A stretch of 64,000 bases of DNA, from contig CP078014.1 in the NCBI GenBank assembly GCA_020544565.1, positions 2,296,016 to 2,360,015 on the forward strand. The letters are read 5' to 3'. The position numbers and the translations under genes were made by a program. This document shows, in pieces, positions 10,196 through 19,330 of the stretch. The notes under the pieces are model-generated. The model had not been told where the DNA came from. It did not search any database and saw only the letters and a program-made list of their open reading frames with translations. The DNA is from Bradyrhizobiaceae bacterium. GTDB lineage: Bacteria; Pseudomonadota; Alphaproteobacteria; Rhizobiales; Xanthobacteraceae. How positions within the stretch are numbered: position 1 is the stretch's first letter; every line of letters begins with the position of its first letter.

Positions 10196-11077
10196 TCACG
10201 ACGCGCGGCTCCGCTGCAGGGCCAGGGTGACGCCGCCGAGCGTCAGCACCATCGCCAGCACCACCCGTAGCCCGAGCGGTTCGCCGATGATGAGCGCCGC
10301 CGACACCACGCCGACGACCGGCACCAGCAGCATGCCGGTGGAGGCGGTGGCGGCCGGCATCCGGCGCAGGGTCTCGAACCAGGTGAGGTAGCACACCGCC
10401 ATCGGCACCAGGGTCATGTAGACCATCGCGCCCCACACCGGGGGCGTCACCGCGGCGAAGTCCGGTTTCTCGAAGATGAGGCCGTAGACGAGCATGACGA
10501 GGCAGCCGAGCCCGACCTGCCAGGCCACCAGCGCCACCGGAGGCACCGGGATCGGCTTGCTGTTGGCGACCGTGCCGAAGGCGAACAGGATCGCCGCCGC
10601 CAGCGCCAAAGCCGCGCCGGCCAGCTTGTCCGGGCCGAGCGCAAAGCCGTCGCCGCCGAACAGCGTGACGATCCCGGCAAAGCCCAGGCCCAGTGCGACG
10701 AGATCGCGCAGCGTCGGCCGCACCCCGAGCAGCGGCCACGACAGCAGCGTGGCCCAGATCGGCATAGTGAAAGCGAGCAGCGCGCCCTCGCTGACCGTGA
10801 CCCACTGCATCGCCACGGTGGCGAAGCCCATCCAGACGAACACGTTGGTGAAGGCCGCAAGCAGCAGGCGCGGCACCGCGTGAAGCGGCACGCCGAGCCG
10901 CTCGCCGCGGGCGCGCGCGACCCCGACGAGCAGGATCGCGGCCACCACCCCCGCCAGCCCGCGCGCGGACAGCGGCGGCAGTTCGCGCAGCAGCACCTTG
11001 ATGAAGGGCCAGTTGAGACCCCAGCCGACCGCGGTGATCACCAGGCAGGCGATGCCGATCCATCTCGAATTGGCCAT
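10196..11077 (-). CDS. EamA-family (DMT) transporter
   Basis: A 293-residue membrane protein with ten predicted helices and two EamA repeats. The first opens WIGIACLVITAVGWGLNWPFIKVLLRELPPLSARGLAG; the second ends MPAATASTGMLLVPVVGVVSAALIIGEPLG, both standard family patterns. The ATG at 11077 is chosen because the 28 residues upstream are polar and cysteine-rich. It is the third EamA gene in the first 11 kb. Substrate cannot be predicted. Confidence 0.88.
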   Translation of the reverse strand: MANSRWIGIACLVITAVGWGLNWPFIKVLLRELPPLSARGLAGVVAAILLVGVARARGERLGVPLHAVPRLLLAAFTNVFVWMGFATVAMQWVTVSEGALLAFTMPIWATLLSWPLLGVRPTLRDLVALGLGFAGIVTLFGGDGFALGPDKLAGAALALAAAILFAFGTVANSKPIPVPPVALVAWQVGLGCLVMLVYGLIFEKPDFAAVTPPVWGAMVYMTLVPMAVCYLTWFETLRRMPAATASTGMLLVPVVGVVSAALIIGEPLGLRVVLAMVLTLGGVTLALQRSRAS

Positions 11078-11176
11078 GGGATGCGACAGTCCCGGTTGGA
11101 TTTCCGCCCGGTTGGGTCGCAGATTCAGACGCTCGCAGCAATCGTCGCCGCTGCATGGCACCGCCGACGAAACCGG

Positions 11177-12457
11177 CTATTCGGACGCCTTGGTCGCCAG
11201 CACCTTGTCGATGCGGCGGCCGTCGAGATCGACCACCTCGAAGCGCCAGCCGTCGGCGCTGACGCTCTCGCCCTCCCGCGGGATGGCGCCGAACTTCTCC
11301 AGCAGATAGCCGGCGCAGGTCTGGTAGCGGCGCGACGCCGGCAGTGCGATATGCAGCAGCTGCGCGAAGGCGATGGCCGGCATCCAGCCCGCGATCAGGA
11401 ACGATCCGTCGTCGCGGCGCACCGCGGCGGGCTCGGCCGGACCTTCCTCGGTCTGAAAGCCGCCGACGATGGATTCCAGAATGTCCGCGCTGGTGACCAC
11501 GCCCTGAAAGGTGCCGTACTCGTCGTGAACCAGTCCCATATGCACCGCCGAATCGCGCAGGATGGCGACCACGTCGCGCGCGTCCACCGTCTCGGGGATG
11601 ACCGGCGCATCGCGGATCAGCCGGCGCAGGTCCGGTTCCTCGCCGGCGAGATAGGCGCCCAGCATGTCCTTGGCCTGCAGGATGCCGAGGGCTTCCTCGC
11701 CGTCGAACACCGGCAGCCGGGAATGCGGGCTGCTCCTGAACGCGAGCCGGATCGCCTCCGGCGGCTCCGACAGGTTGATCATGTCGACCTCGTGACGCGG
11801 CGTCATCACCGCGCCGACCGGAAGATCGCCAAGGCGCATCACGCCGGCGATCATCTCCTTTTCGCCGGGCTCAAGCACGCCGGCGTTCTCGGCCTCGATG
11901 ACGAGGGTGCGGATCTCGTCCTCGCTGACCCGGTCCTCCGCCGCGCCACGCTGGCCGAGCAGCCACAGCAACGCCTGGCCGGAGCGGTCGAGAATCCACA
12001 CCAGCGGCAGGGAGATTTTCGCCAGCACCGTCATGGCGGGCGCAACGCGGACCGCCACCCGCTCCGGATCGCGTAGCGCGATCTGCTTCGGCACCAGTTC
12101 GCCCACGATGAGCGAGGCATAGGTGATCAGCGTCACCACCGCGCCGACCCCGAGCGCATCCGCCGCCCCCGGCCGCAAGCCCAGTTCGACCAGCCACGAC
12201 GACAGCCGCGTTCCCAGCGTCGCGCCCGAGAACGCGCCGGACAATACGCCCACCAGGGTGATGCCGATCTGCACCGTGGACAGGAACCGGCCGGGATCGG
12301 AGGCGAGGTCCAGCGCGGCGCCTGCGCCGCGGACCCCCTTCTCCACCAGTCCGGCGAGCCGCGCCGGACGGCTGGAGACGATGGCCAGCTCCGACATGGC
12401 GAGCAGGCCGTTGATGACGATGAGGGCCATGACGATGGCCAGTTCGAGCGTGAGCAA
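11177..12457 (-). CDS. CNNM/CorC-type hemolysin-family transporter
   Basis: A 426-residue inner-membrane protein. The N-terminal DUF21 (CNNM) domain has about four helices to residue 150 and contains VNGLLAMSELAIVSSRPARL and the family's ELVPKQIALRDPE. A pair of CBS domains follows (about 205-330), with RHEVDMINLSEPPEA and a VHDEYGTFQGVVTSADILE end, then a CorC_HlyC C-terminal domain (about 345-420). Relatives move or regulate Mg2+/Co2+ or Na+; the hemolysin name is historical. It is divergent from ilvD across 244 bases. Confidence 0.9.
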   Translation of the reverse strand: MLTLELAIVMALIVINGLLAMSELAIVSSRPARLAGLVEKGVRGAGAALDLASDPGRFLSTVQIGITLVGVLSGAFSGATLGTRLSSWLVELGLRPGAADALGVGAVVTLITYASLIVGELVPKQIALRDPERVAVRVAPAMTVLAKISLPLVWILDRSGQALLWLLGQRGAAEDRVSEDEIRTLVIEAENAGVLEPGEKEMIAGVMRLGDLPVGAVMTPRHEVDMINLSEPPEAIRLAFRSSPHSRLPVFDGEEALGILQAKDMLGAYLAGEEPDLRRLIRDAPVIPETVDARDVVAILRDSAVHMGLVHDEYGTFQGVVTSADILESIVGGFQTEEGPAEPAAVRRDDGSFLIAGWMPAIAFAQLLHIALPASRRYQTCAGYLLEKFGAIPREGESVSADGWRFEVVDLDGRRIDKVLATKASE

Positions 12458-12701
12458 TGGGGGCCTTTGTTCGCGAAAAGACCGAGACTAACGCAAAAGC
12501 CGCCCCGTCTCCACGCTGCGGCAAATGGCGGCAGCGGCCGCGGGAACCCGCCCCGCTGTCCCATGCTGTGCCGCATCATCGCCAGCCAGCATGGCGCCCC
12601 TGCGCGCGGGCGCTTTATCTCGGCGGCTTTGGTGCTAGAAGACCGTGATCTGGTGCCAGACGATCCCTATATCCCGTGCGACTGCTCAAGAAGGACAGAC
12701 C

Positions 12702-14546
12702 ATGCCCGCCTATCGCTCCCGGACCTCCACCCATGGCCGCAACATGGCCGGCGCCCGCGGTCTGTGGCGCGCCACGGGCATGACCAACGAGGATTTCGGC
12801 AAGCCGATCATCGCCATCGTCAATTCCTTCACCCAGTTCGTGCCGGGCCATGTTCACCTCAAGGACCTCGGCCAGCTCGTCGCCCGCGAGGTCGAGAAGG
12901 CCGGCGGTGTCGCCAAGGAGTTCAACACCATCGCGGTGGACGACGGCATCGCCATGGGCCACGACGGCATGCTCTACAGCCTGCCGTCACGTGAACTGAT
13001 CGCCGACAGCGTCGAATACATGGTCAACGCCCATTGCGCCGATGCCATGGTGTGCATCTCCAACTGCGACAAGATCACGCCCGGCATGCTGATGGCGGCG
13101 ATGCGCCTCAACATCCCGGTGGTGTTCGTCTCCGGCGGGCCGATGGAATCCGGCAAGGTCAACCTGCGCGGCAAGATCCACTCCGTGGACCTGATCGACG
13201 CCATGATCGCCGCCGCCGACGACACGGTGACCGACGCCGAGGTCGAGGAAATCGAGCGCTCCGCCTGCCCGACCTGCGGCTCGTGCTCGGGCATGTTCAC
13301 CGCCAATTCGATGAATTGCCTCACCGAGGCGCTCGGCCTCGCGCTGCCCGGCAACGGCTCGGTGCTCGCCACCCATGCCGACCGCAAGAGCCTGTTCGTC
13401 GAAGCCGGCCATCTCATCGTCGATCTGGCGCGGCGCTATTACGAGCAGAACGACGAGAAAGTTCTGCCGCGCACCATCGCCAGCTTCAAGGCGTTCGAGA
13501 ATGCCATGACGCTGGACATCTCGATGGGCGGCTCCACCAACACCGTGCTGCATCTGCTCGCCGCCGCCTATGAGGGCGAGGTGCCGTTCACCATGGCCGA
13601 TATCGACCGGCTGTCGCGCCACGTCCCGGTGCTGTGCAAGGTCGCGCCCTCGGTCGCCGACGTGCATCTGGAGGATGTGCATCGCGCCGGCGGCATCATG
13701 GCGATCCTCGGCGAGCTCGATCGCGCCGGCCTGATCCACAACGATCTGCCGAGCGTCCACAGCGCCACGATGAAGGACGCGCTGGAGCGTTTCGACGTGA
13801 TGCGCACCAAGAGCGACAGCGTCCGCACCTTCTTCAGGGCCGCGCCCGGCGGCGTGCCGAGCCAGGTGGCGTTCAGCCAGGACCGCCGCTTCGAGGATCT
13901 GGACACCGATCGCGCCAATGGCGTGATCCGCAATCTCGATCATGCCTTCTCGAGGGATGGCGGGCTTGCGGTGCTGTTCGGCAACATCGCCCTCGACGGC
14001 TGCATCGTGAAGACCGCAGGTGTCGACGACAGCATCCTGAAGTTCGAAGGCCCGGCCCGCATCTTCGAGAGCCAGGACGCGGCGGTCGAGGCCATCCTCG
14101 GCAACAAGGTTAAGCCGGGCGACGTGGTGCTGATCCGCTACGAGGGACCGCGCGGCGGCCCGGGCATGCAGGAGATGTTGTATCCGACCAGCTACCTGAA
14201 ATCGAAGGGCCTCGGCAAAGCCTGTGCACTGATCACCGACGGCCGCTTCTCCGGCGGCTCGTCCGGCCTGTCGATCGGCCACATCTCGCCGGAAGCGGCG
14301 GAAGGCGGCGCCATCGGCCTCGTCAACGAAGGCGACATCATCCAGATCGACATCCCCAACCGCGCCATCAATGTCGCGGTCGACGATGCCGAACTGGCGC
14401 GGCGGCGCGAGGCCATGGCGGAGCGCGGCGAGGCCGCGTGGAAGCCCGAGAAGCCGCGCACCCGCAAGGTCACCACCGCGCTCAAGGCGTATGCGGCGCT
14501 CGCCACCAGCGCCGCGCGCGGCGCGGTGCGCGTGGTCAAGGACTGA
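12702..14546 (+). CDS. ilvD: Dihydroxy-acid dehydratase
   Basis: Dehydrates 2,3-dihydroxy-isovalerate and -methylvalerate in valine, isoleucine and leucine synthesis, using an Fe-S cluster. 614 residues, normal length. Cluster-associated cysteines appear in [10 protein letters not shown] near residue 121 and in [18 protein letters not shown] near 190-210. [23 protein letters not shown] near 512-535 is the C-terminal signature. The ATG at 12702 follows AAGGAC and gives the usual [27 protein letters not shown]. The next gene begins 81 bases downstream. Confidence 0.97.
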   Translation: MPAYRSRTSTHGRNMAGARGLWRATGMTNEDFGKPIIAIVNSFTQFVPGHVHLKDLGQLVAREVEKAGGVAKEFNTIAVDDGIAMGHDGMLYSLPSRELIADSVEYMVNAHCADAMVCISNCDKITPGMLMAAMRLNIPVVFVSGGPMESGKVNLRGKIHSVDLIDAMIAAADDTVTDAEVEEIERSACPTCGSCSGMFTANSMNCLTEALGLALPGNGSVLATHADRKSLFVEAGHLIVDLARRYYEQNDEKVLPRTIASFKAFENAMTLDISMGGSTNTVLHLLAAAYEGEVPFTMADIDRLSRHVPVLCKVAPSVADVHLEDVHRAGGIMAILGELDRAGLIHNDLPSVHSATMKDALERFDVMRTKSDSVRTFFRAAPGGVPSQVAFSQDRRFEDLDTDRANGVIRNLDHAFSRDGGLAVLFGNIALDGCIVKTAGVDDSILKFEGPARIFESQDAAVEAILGNKVKPGDVVLIRYEGPRGGPGMQEMLYPTSYLKSKGLGKACALITDGRFSGGSSGLSIGHISPEAAEGGAIGLVNEGDIIQIDIPNRAINVAVDDAELARRREAMAERGEAAWKPEKPRTRKVTTALKAYAALATSAARGAVRVVKD

Positions 14547-14627
14547 GCGGCGGGGCAGAAACGCCCTTCCGTTTTCCGCTCCGTTGGGCGAACCTCTGCC
14601 GTCGCGAATGACGGGAGACGTTTCGGC

Positions 14628-15440
14628 ATGACCACCAGCATCATCCGCTGCGCCAGCGGAGATATCGCCGTCCATCAGTCCGGCGGCAGCGGCCTTCCGC
14701 TGGTGCTGATTCATGGCAACTCTGCCTCGTCGCGCGCGTTCGAACGACAATTGAACAGCCCGCTCGGTGACAAGCGGCGGCTGATCGCCATCGACCTGCC
14801 CGGCCACGGCCAGTCCGCCGATGCCGCGAGCCCGGCGCATTACGGCATCGCGCCCTACGGGCGCATGATCACTGAGGTGGCGCGGCAGCTCGGCGTCGAC
14901 CACGGACTGTTCATCGGCTGGAGTCTCGGCGGCCATGCCGTGCTTGAAGCCTCGGCCGATCTGCCGAAGGCGGCGGGCTTCTGCATTTTCGGCACCCCGC
15001 CGCTACCATTTCCGCCCCGGCTCACCGGCGCCTTTCTCGACCATCCGGCGATGCGCTTCACCTTCGCCGAAACGGTCACCACACAAGACGCTCCAGCTTT
15101 TATCGCAGCCTCGTTCAAGCCGGGATTTGCGGACATCCCGCCGGCCTTTGTCGAAGACGTGCTGCGCACCGACGGCCGCGCCCGGGCACAACTCATAAAC
15201 CCCGACGGGGAGCCGTTTCGCGACGAGGTCAGGATCGTGGCGACGCTGGCGCAGCCGCTCGCGGTGCTGCACGGCGCCGACGAGCAACTGGTCAGCCTCG
15301 ACTATTTCAAAACGCTGACCATGCCGACGCTGTGGCGCGGCGCGGTGCAGGTCATCGACGATGCCGGCCACGCCCCGCAATGGGAGCAGCCGGAGCGCTT
15401 CAACGCGCTGCTCGACGCCTTCGCAAGCGAACTGGAATGA
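14628..15440 (+). CDS. Alpha/beta hydrolase
   Basis: A 270-residue alpha/beta-hydrolase fold protein. Visible parts are the oxyanion loop LIHGNSASS near residue 28, the acid-side strand IDLPGHGQSADA near 55, the nucleophile elbow GWSLGG with Ser near 100, a candidate acid Asp in LHGADEQLVS near 218, and the catalytic His in DDAGHAPQWEQPERF near 248. The triad therefore looks complete. The substrate is not predictable; related proteins include esterases and C-C hydrolases. Confidence 0.88.
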   Translation: MTTSIIRCASGDIAVHQSGGSGLPLVLIHGNSASSRAFERQLNSPLGDKRRLIAIDLPGHGQSADAASPAHYGIAPYGRMITEVARQLGVDHGLFIGWSLGGHAVLEASADLPKAAGFCIFGTPPLPFPPRLTGAFLDHPAMRFTFAETVTTQDAPAFIAASFKPGFADIPPAFVEDVLRTDGRARAQLINPDGEPFRDEVRIVATLAQPLAVLHGADEQLVSLDYFKTLTMPTLWRGAVQVIDDAGHAPQWEQPERFNALLDAFASELE

Positions 15441-15475
15441 AATTCCTCAGGCCACCGCAGGCTTGATCCGCGCCG

Positions 15476-16486
15476 TTACTCCAAATCCTTGCGCGGATTG
15501 AACGGGTGCTGGTCGCGCCACTTCTCCATCAGCGCTTCGAGCTGCGCGTCGTTGGCGTCGGGCAGCATGATGCGCGTGGTGGCGAACAGGTCGCCGGTCG
15601 CGCCCGGCGTGCCGGCGTTCCGGATCGGCAAGCCCTTGCCCTTGAGGCGGAAGGTGCGGCCGGACGAGGTGTTCTTCGGGATCGACAGTTGCACCGCGCC
15701 GTCCAGTGTCGGCACCCGCACCTTGGCGCCGAGCACGGCTTCATAGAGGGTGATCGGCAGGTCCAGCCGCAGGTCGTTGCCGTCCACCTTGAAATAGGGA
15801 TGCGGCGCGATGGTTACGGTGATCAGCACGTCGCCGGGACGATGGCCCGGCGCGGTCTCGCCCTGACCCTTGAGCCGGATCTGCTGACCGGCATCGACGC
15901 CCGCCGGAATCTTGACGTTCAGCTCCTTGCCGGTGGGCAGACGCACCCGGCGCGTCGCGCCGTTGACGGCCTCCTCCAGCGTCACGGTCATGCTGACGTT
16001 GAGATCGAGATCGGCCGCGAACGGCATCTCCTGCTCGAACGCGCCCGCCCCGCCGCGCGCGCCCATGCCGGGGCCACCGGCCCCGCCGAACATGCTCTTG
16101 AGGATATCCTCGAAACCGCCGCTGCCCGCGCCGCCGGCGAAGCCGCCCGCGCCCGGCCCCCCGCCACCGGTGCGGAACGAATATTCGAAGCCGCCGGGTC
16201 CGGCGCGGCGCGCGCCGCCGCCCCCGCCGGGAAAGCCCGCGCCCTCGAAACCCTGGAACCGCGGCTTGCCCTCGGCATCGATCTCGCCACGATCGAACTG
16301 CTTGCGCTTGTCCTCGTCGCCGAGGATTTCGTTGGCCGCGTTCAATTCGGCGAACCGCTCGGCTGCCTTGGGATCGCCCTTGTTGGCATCGGGGTGGTGC
16401 TTCTTGGCGAGCTTGCGGAAGGCGCTCTTGATCGCCGCAGCGCTGGCACCCCGCTGTACCCCCAGGACCTCATAGGGGTCGCGCAT
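15476..16486 (-). CDS. DnaJ C-terminal domain co-chaperone (CbpA-like)
   Basis: A 336-residue J-protein. The J-domain (residues 1-65) has the HPD motif in KKHHPDANKGD, which stimulates DnaK. A long Gly/Phe-rich linker (about 75-150) follows, then two beta-barrel substrate-binding domains (about 165-330). The CxxCxGxG zinc fingers of true DnaJ are absent, so this is the CbpA class. The start at 16486 (MRDPYEVLGV) has GGAG nine bases upstream; in-frame ATGs at 16495 and 16501 are possible. It likely assists DnaK in stress or nucleoid-related folding. Confidence 0.92.
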   Translation of the reverse strand: MRDPYEVLGVQRGASAAAIKSAFRKLAKKHHPDANKGDPKAAERFAELNAANEILGDEDKRKQFDRGEIDAEGKPRFQGFEGAGFPGGGGGARRAGPGGFEYSFRTGGGGPGAGGFAGGAGSGGFEDILKSMFGGAGGPGMGARGGAGAFEQEMPFAADLDLNVSMTVTLEEAVNGATRRVRLPTGKELNVKIPAGVDAGQQIRLKGQGETAPGHRPGDVLITVTIAPHPYFKVDGNDLRLDLPITLYEAVLGAKVRVPTLDGAVQLSIPKNTSSGRTFRLKGKGLPIRNAGTPGATGDLFATTRIMLPDANDAQLEALMEKWRDQHPFNPRKDLE

Positions 16487-16633
16487 TCGTGACATCTCCA
16501 TTGGAATTTGGCATTGAATTTCGCTTGGGCCGGACGGCCCTTGCGCCATATTTGGGGCTTTCGTGGCGTCCCTGCAACCGGTCACGGCCACGACCGTGCC
16601 AAAACCGCGATGCGCGCCGGTGCGGCGCGACCG

Positions 16634-17068
16634 TCAACTGCGCTTCCAGGGCTTCATGGCGCGGATCTGCCAGGCGTCGCCATTGCCGTCCCGGCAGGCT
16701 TCGCCCTGCAGCCAGCCCTCGTTGCTGCCGCGCACGTAACTGGCGAGGAAATCCCGGCAGACCCGGCCCTCACTGGTATAGGTCGAGGCCAGCGGCGTCA
16801 CCGAGCCGCGCGCGCCGGTCTCGGGATTTTCCCAGGGCTGGCTGGCATCCTTCTGGCCGCGAGTCAGCACGTCGGAGGCGGCATTGCGGGCCAGCGCCAG
16901 ATCGGCATCGGTCAGACTGGTGTCGTCATGGGAGCGCGCCACCGGCTGGATCGAGCCGGTAATATCCGCCGCATCGTCGCGCGGGGCTTCCTTGGCGGCC
17001 ATGGTCCCGAGCCGGTAGCTGCAGCCGCCCGCCGGCAGCGCCACGCTCAGCACAGCCAGCGCGGCCAT
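16634..17068 (-). CDS. RT0821/Lpp0805-type surface lipoprotein
   Basis: A small predicted lipoprotein. From the ATG at 17068 it has 144 residues with a short hydrophobic signal and the lipobox LPAGGC, so it should be lipid-anchored. The C-terminal half contains SVTPLASTYTSEGRVCRDFLASY and WLQGEACRDGNGDAWQI, as in the RT0821/Lpp0805 surface-antigen family, with the family's paired cysteines. A longer form from a TTG at 17164 would add 32 residues and supply the positive charges a signal peptide needs, so the start is uncertain. It is divergent from pdxH. Confidence 0.8.
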   Translation of the reverse strand: MAALAVLSVALPAGGCSYRLGTMAAKEAPRDDAADITGSIQPVARSHDDTSLTDADLALARNAASDVLTRGQKDASQPWENPETGARGSVTPLASTYTSEGRVCRDFLASYVRGSNEGWLQGEACRDGNGDAWQIRAMKPWKRS

Positions 17069-17179
17069 CCACCGCCCGATCGGCGATAGGCCGCGGGCTC
17101 CGCTTACCCTATATAGGGAGCGCTCGACGACAGGTGTGGCACTGAGCGGCGCCAGGTTACGCAACCGGATACTCCAGAC

Positions 17180-17821
17180 ATGACCAGTCCTGATTCCATC
17201 AAAACCCCAGGTGAGTTAATTTCCGGTGATTTCACCGCCGCGCAGGAGCCGTTCGCGCTTTTTGCCGCATGGCTTACCGAGGCCACCCGCTCCGAACCCA
17301 ACGACCCCAACGCCATGGCGCTGGCGACCGTGGACAAGGACGGGATGCCGGACGTGCGCATGGTGCTGCTCAAGGGCTACGACGCCGACGGCTTCGTGTT
17401 CTACACCCACCTCGACAGCGCCAAGGGCCGGGAGCTCGCCGCCAATCCCAAGGCGGCGCTGCTGTTTCACTGGAAATCCCTGCGGCGGCAGGTCCGCGTC
17501 CGCGGCCCTGTCAGCCGGGTGAGCGATGCCGAGGCCGACGCCTATTTCGCCACCCGACCGAAGCAGGCGCAGATCGGCGCCTGGGCCAGCCGGCAGTCGC
17601 AGCCGCTGGAAAGCCGGATGGCGTTCGAAAAGGCGATCGCGCTCAATGCCGCCAAATACGCCATCGGCGAGGTGCCGCGCCCGCCCGGCTGGCACGGCTG
17701 GCGGATCGCGCCAGAGAGCTTCGAGTTCTGGCACGACCGCCCGTTCCGCCTGCATGACCGCATCCAGTTCAGCCGCCCGGCTCCGGACGCGCCATGGAGC
17801 AAGACACGGCTCTATCCCTGA
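17180..17821 (+). CDS. pdxH: Pyridoxamine/pyridoxine 5'-phosphate oxidase
   Basis: An FMN enzyme that oxidises PNP or PMP to pyridoxal 5'-phosphate. 213 residues, normal length. Signatures include [29 protein letters not shown] near residue 45, [27 protein letters not shown] near 83-110, the QSQP segment near 138, and the C-terminal FMN/PLP-binding block ending W..RLYP. It is divergent from the lipoprotein gene across about 110 bases that include the palindrome ccctatataggg at 17108-17119. Confidence 0.96.
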   Translation: MTSPDSIKTPGELISGDFTAAQEPFALFAAWLTEATRSEPNDPNAMALATVDKDGMPDVRMVLLKGYDADGFVFYTHLDSAKGRELAANPKAALLFHWKSLRRQVRVRGPVSRVSDAEADAYFATRPKQAQIGAWASRQSQPLESRMAFEKAIALNAAKYAIGEVPRPPGWHGWRIAPESFEFWHDRPFRLHDRIQFSRPAPDAPWSKTRLYP

Positions 17822-17865
17822 TCGACCGCCAGATTGACCTCACGCCGAAGGCGAGACCTCATTCC

Positions 17866-18630
17866 ATGCCGAACTCCGCTGTCACCGATCCCAACGCGCC
17901 CAAGCGCACGCTGCTCCTCACCGGTGCCAGCCGCGGCATCGGCCACGCCACCGTGATCCGCTTTTCCAGCGCCGGCTGGCGGGTGATCACCTGCTCGCGC
18001 CACCCCTTCCCCGAGCAATGCCCGTGGGACGCCGGCCCCGAGGATCACATCCAGGTCGACCTCGCCGACCACGCCGACACCTCGCGGGCCATCGACGTGA
18101 TCCGCGAGCGGCTGCACGGCGGCATGCTGCATGCACTGGTGAACAACGCGGCGATCTCGCCCAAGGGGTCGGGCGGCAGCCGGCTCGGCTCGATCGACAC
18201 CGACGTCGATGTCTGGAGCCACGTCTTCCGCGTCAACTTCTTCGCGCCGGTGATGCTGGCGCGCGGACTGATCGAGGAACTGAAGGCGGCGAAGGGATCG
18301 GTGGTGAACGTCACCTCCATCGCCGGCTCGCGGGTGCATCCGTTCGCGGGCGCGGCCTACGCCACCTCCAAGGCGGCGCTGGCGGCGCTGACGCGGGAGA
18401 TGGCGTCGGACTTCGGCCGCGAAGGCGTGCGCGTCAACGCCATCGCCCCCGGCGAGATCGATACCTCGATCCTGTCGCCGGGCACCGACAAGATCGTGCA
18501 CGAGCAGATTCCGCTGCGCCGCCTCGGCACCCCGGACGAGGTGGCGAAGATCATCTACGTGCTGTGCACGGAAACGAGTTCCTACGTGAACGGCGCTGAA
18601 ATCCACATCAACGGCGGCCAGCACGTCTGA
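17866..18630 (+). CDS. Short-chain dehydrogenase/reductase
   Basis: A classical SDR of 254 residues. The cofactor motif TGASRGIG is near residue 18, NNAAIS near 92, the catalytic Ser lies in VNVTSIAGS near 148, and YATSKAAL (Tyr-x3-Lys) near 165. The end YVNGAEIHINGGQHV is typical. A basic residue pattern after the glycine motif (CSRHPF) hints at NADP(H). The ATG at 17866 is preferred; an upstream ATG (17794) would overlap pdxH. It lies 44 bases after pdxH on the same strand and may be co-transcribed. Substrate unknown. Confidence 0.92.
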   Translation: MPNSAVTDPNAPKRTLLLTGASRGIGHATVIRFSSAGWRVITCSRHPFPEQCPWDAGPEDHIQVDLADHADTSRAIDVIRERLHGGMLHALVNNAAISPKGSGGSRLGSIDTDVDVWSHVFRVNFFAPVMLARGLIEELKAAKGSVVNVTSIAGSRVHPFAGAAYATSKAALAALTREMASDFGREGVRVNAIAPGEIDTSILSPGTDKIVHEQIPLRRLGTPDEVAKIIYVLCTETSSYVNGAEIHINGGQHV

Positions 18631-18700
18631 CGGCAAACCGCGCGGGCCGCCGGGGCGGCGCTCAGGCCCCGCCCCGGCGCGACGCAATGCGACGGCAGGA

Positions 18701-19126
18701 TCAGACCACGGTGAGCCGGACGTCGAGATTGTTGCGCGTGGCGTTGGAATAGGGACAGACCTGATGCGCGGTGGCCACCAGCTTCTCGGCGGCGGCGCGA
18801 TCGACCCCCGGCAGCGACACCGCCAGCGCGACATCGAGACCGAAGCCACCCTCGGAGCGCGGACCGATGCCGACCTCCGCCGTCACCGTGGTGTCCGCCG
18901 GAACCTTGACTCCGACCTGACCGGACACCGCCTTCATCGCACCGAGGAAGCAGGCCGAATAGCCGGCGGCGAACAGCTGCTCGGGATTGTTGCCGCTTCC
19001 GCCCGCGCCGCCCAGTTCCTTCGGCGTGGACAGCGTGACCTGGAAGGCACCGTCGGCGGTGGCGGCCTTTCCGTCGCGGCCGCCGGTGGCGGTGGCCTTG
19101 GTGCTGTAAAGGACTTTGGTGGGCAT
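18701..19126 (-). CDS. ohr: Organic hydroperoxide resistance protein (Ohr)
   Basis: A thiol peroxidase of the OsmC/Ohr family, 141 residues, that reduces fatty-acid and other organic hydroperoxides using lipoylated partners. Both redox cysteines are visible: [13 protein letters not shown] near residue 60 and [13 protein letters not shown] near 124. The start at 19126 ([19 protein letters not shown]) has GGGAG seven bases upstream, and the ATG two codons earlier sits too close to that site. No OhrR/MarR regulator gene is next to it. A palindrome 58 bases upstream may be its operator. Confidence 0.94.
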   Translation of the reverse strand: MPTKVLYSTKATATGGRDGKAATADGAFQVTLSTPKELGGAGGSGNNPEQLFAAGYSACFLGAMKAVSGQVGVKVPADTTVTAEVGIGPRSEGGFGLDVALAVSLPGVDRAAAEKLVATAHQVCPYSNATRNNLDVRLTVV

Positions 19127-19183
19127 CGGCATTCTCCCTTGGCTGGCGAAGCATCGGATCCGTGCGAACGGCACGGTTCCATC

Positions 19184-19198
19184 ATTCATGATATGAAT
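19184..19198. promoter_or_regulatory. Inverted repeat upstream of ohr, candidate operator
   Basis: ATTCATGATATGAAT, a symmetric AT-rich 15-mer (ATTCA / TGAAT half-sites) in GC-rich surroundings, 58 bases before the ohr start. ohr genes are usually repressed by the MarR-type OhrR at AT-rich palindromes, so this is a candidate site. The consensus is not a clear match and the regulator gene is not in view, so this is inference. Confidence 0.35.
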
Positions 19199-19330
19199 TC
19201 GTGAGCACGACTGCGAGCCCGCCACGCGCATGGGACGTTTGACCGACGGCATCGCCACGCCGTGGCGATGGAACCCGGGACACGCCGCCGGGTTGGCTGG
19301 GCGTCAGCGCATGCAATCATGAGGTTGGAC

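Noticed and set aside
12987..14936. 649-residue minus-strand open frame opposite ilvD
   Set aside because: Antisense shadow; composition rich in Arg, His, Asp and Ala and no recognisable domain.
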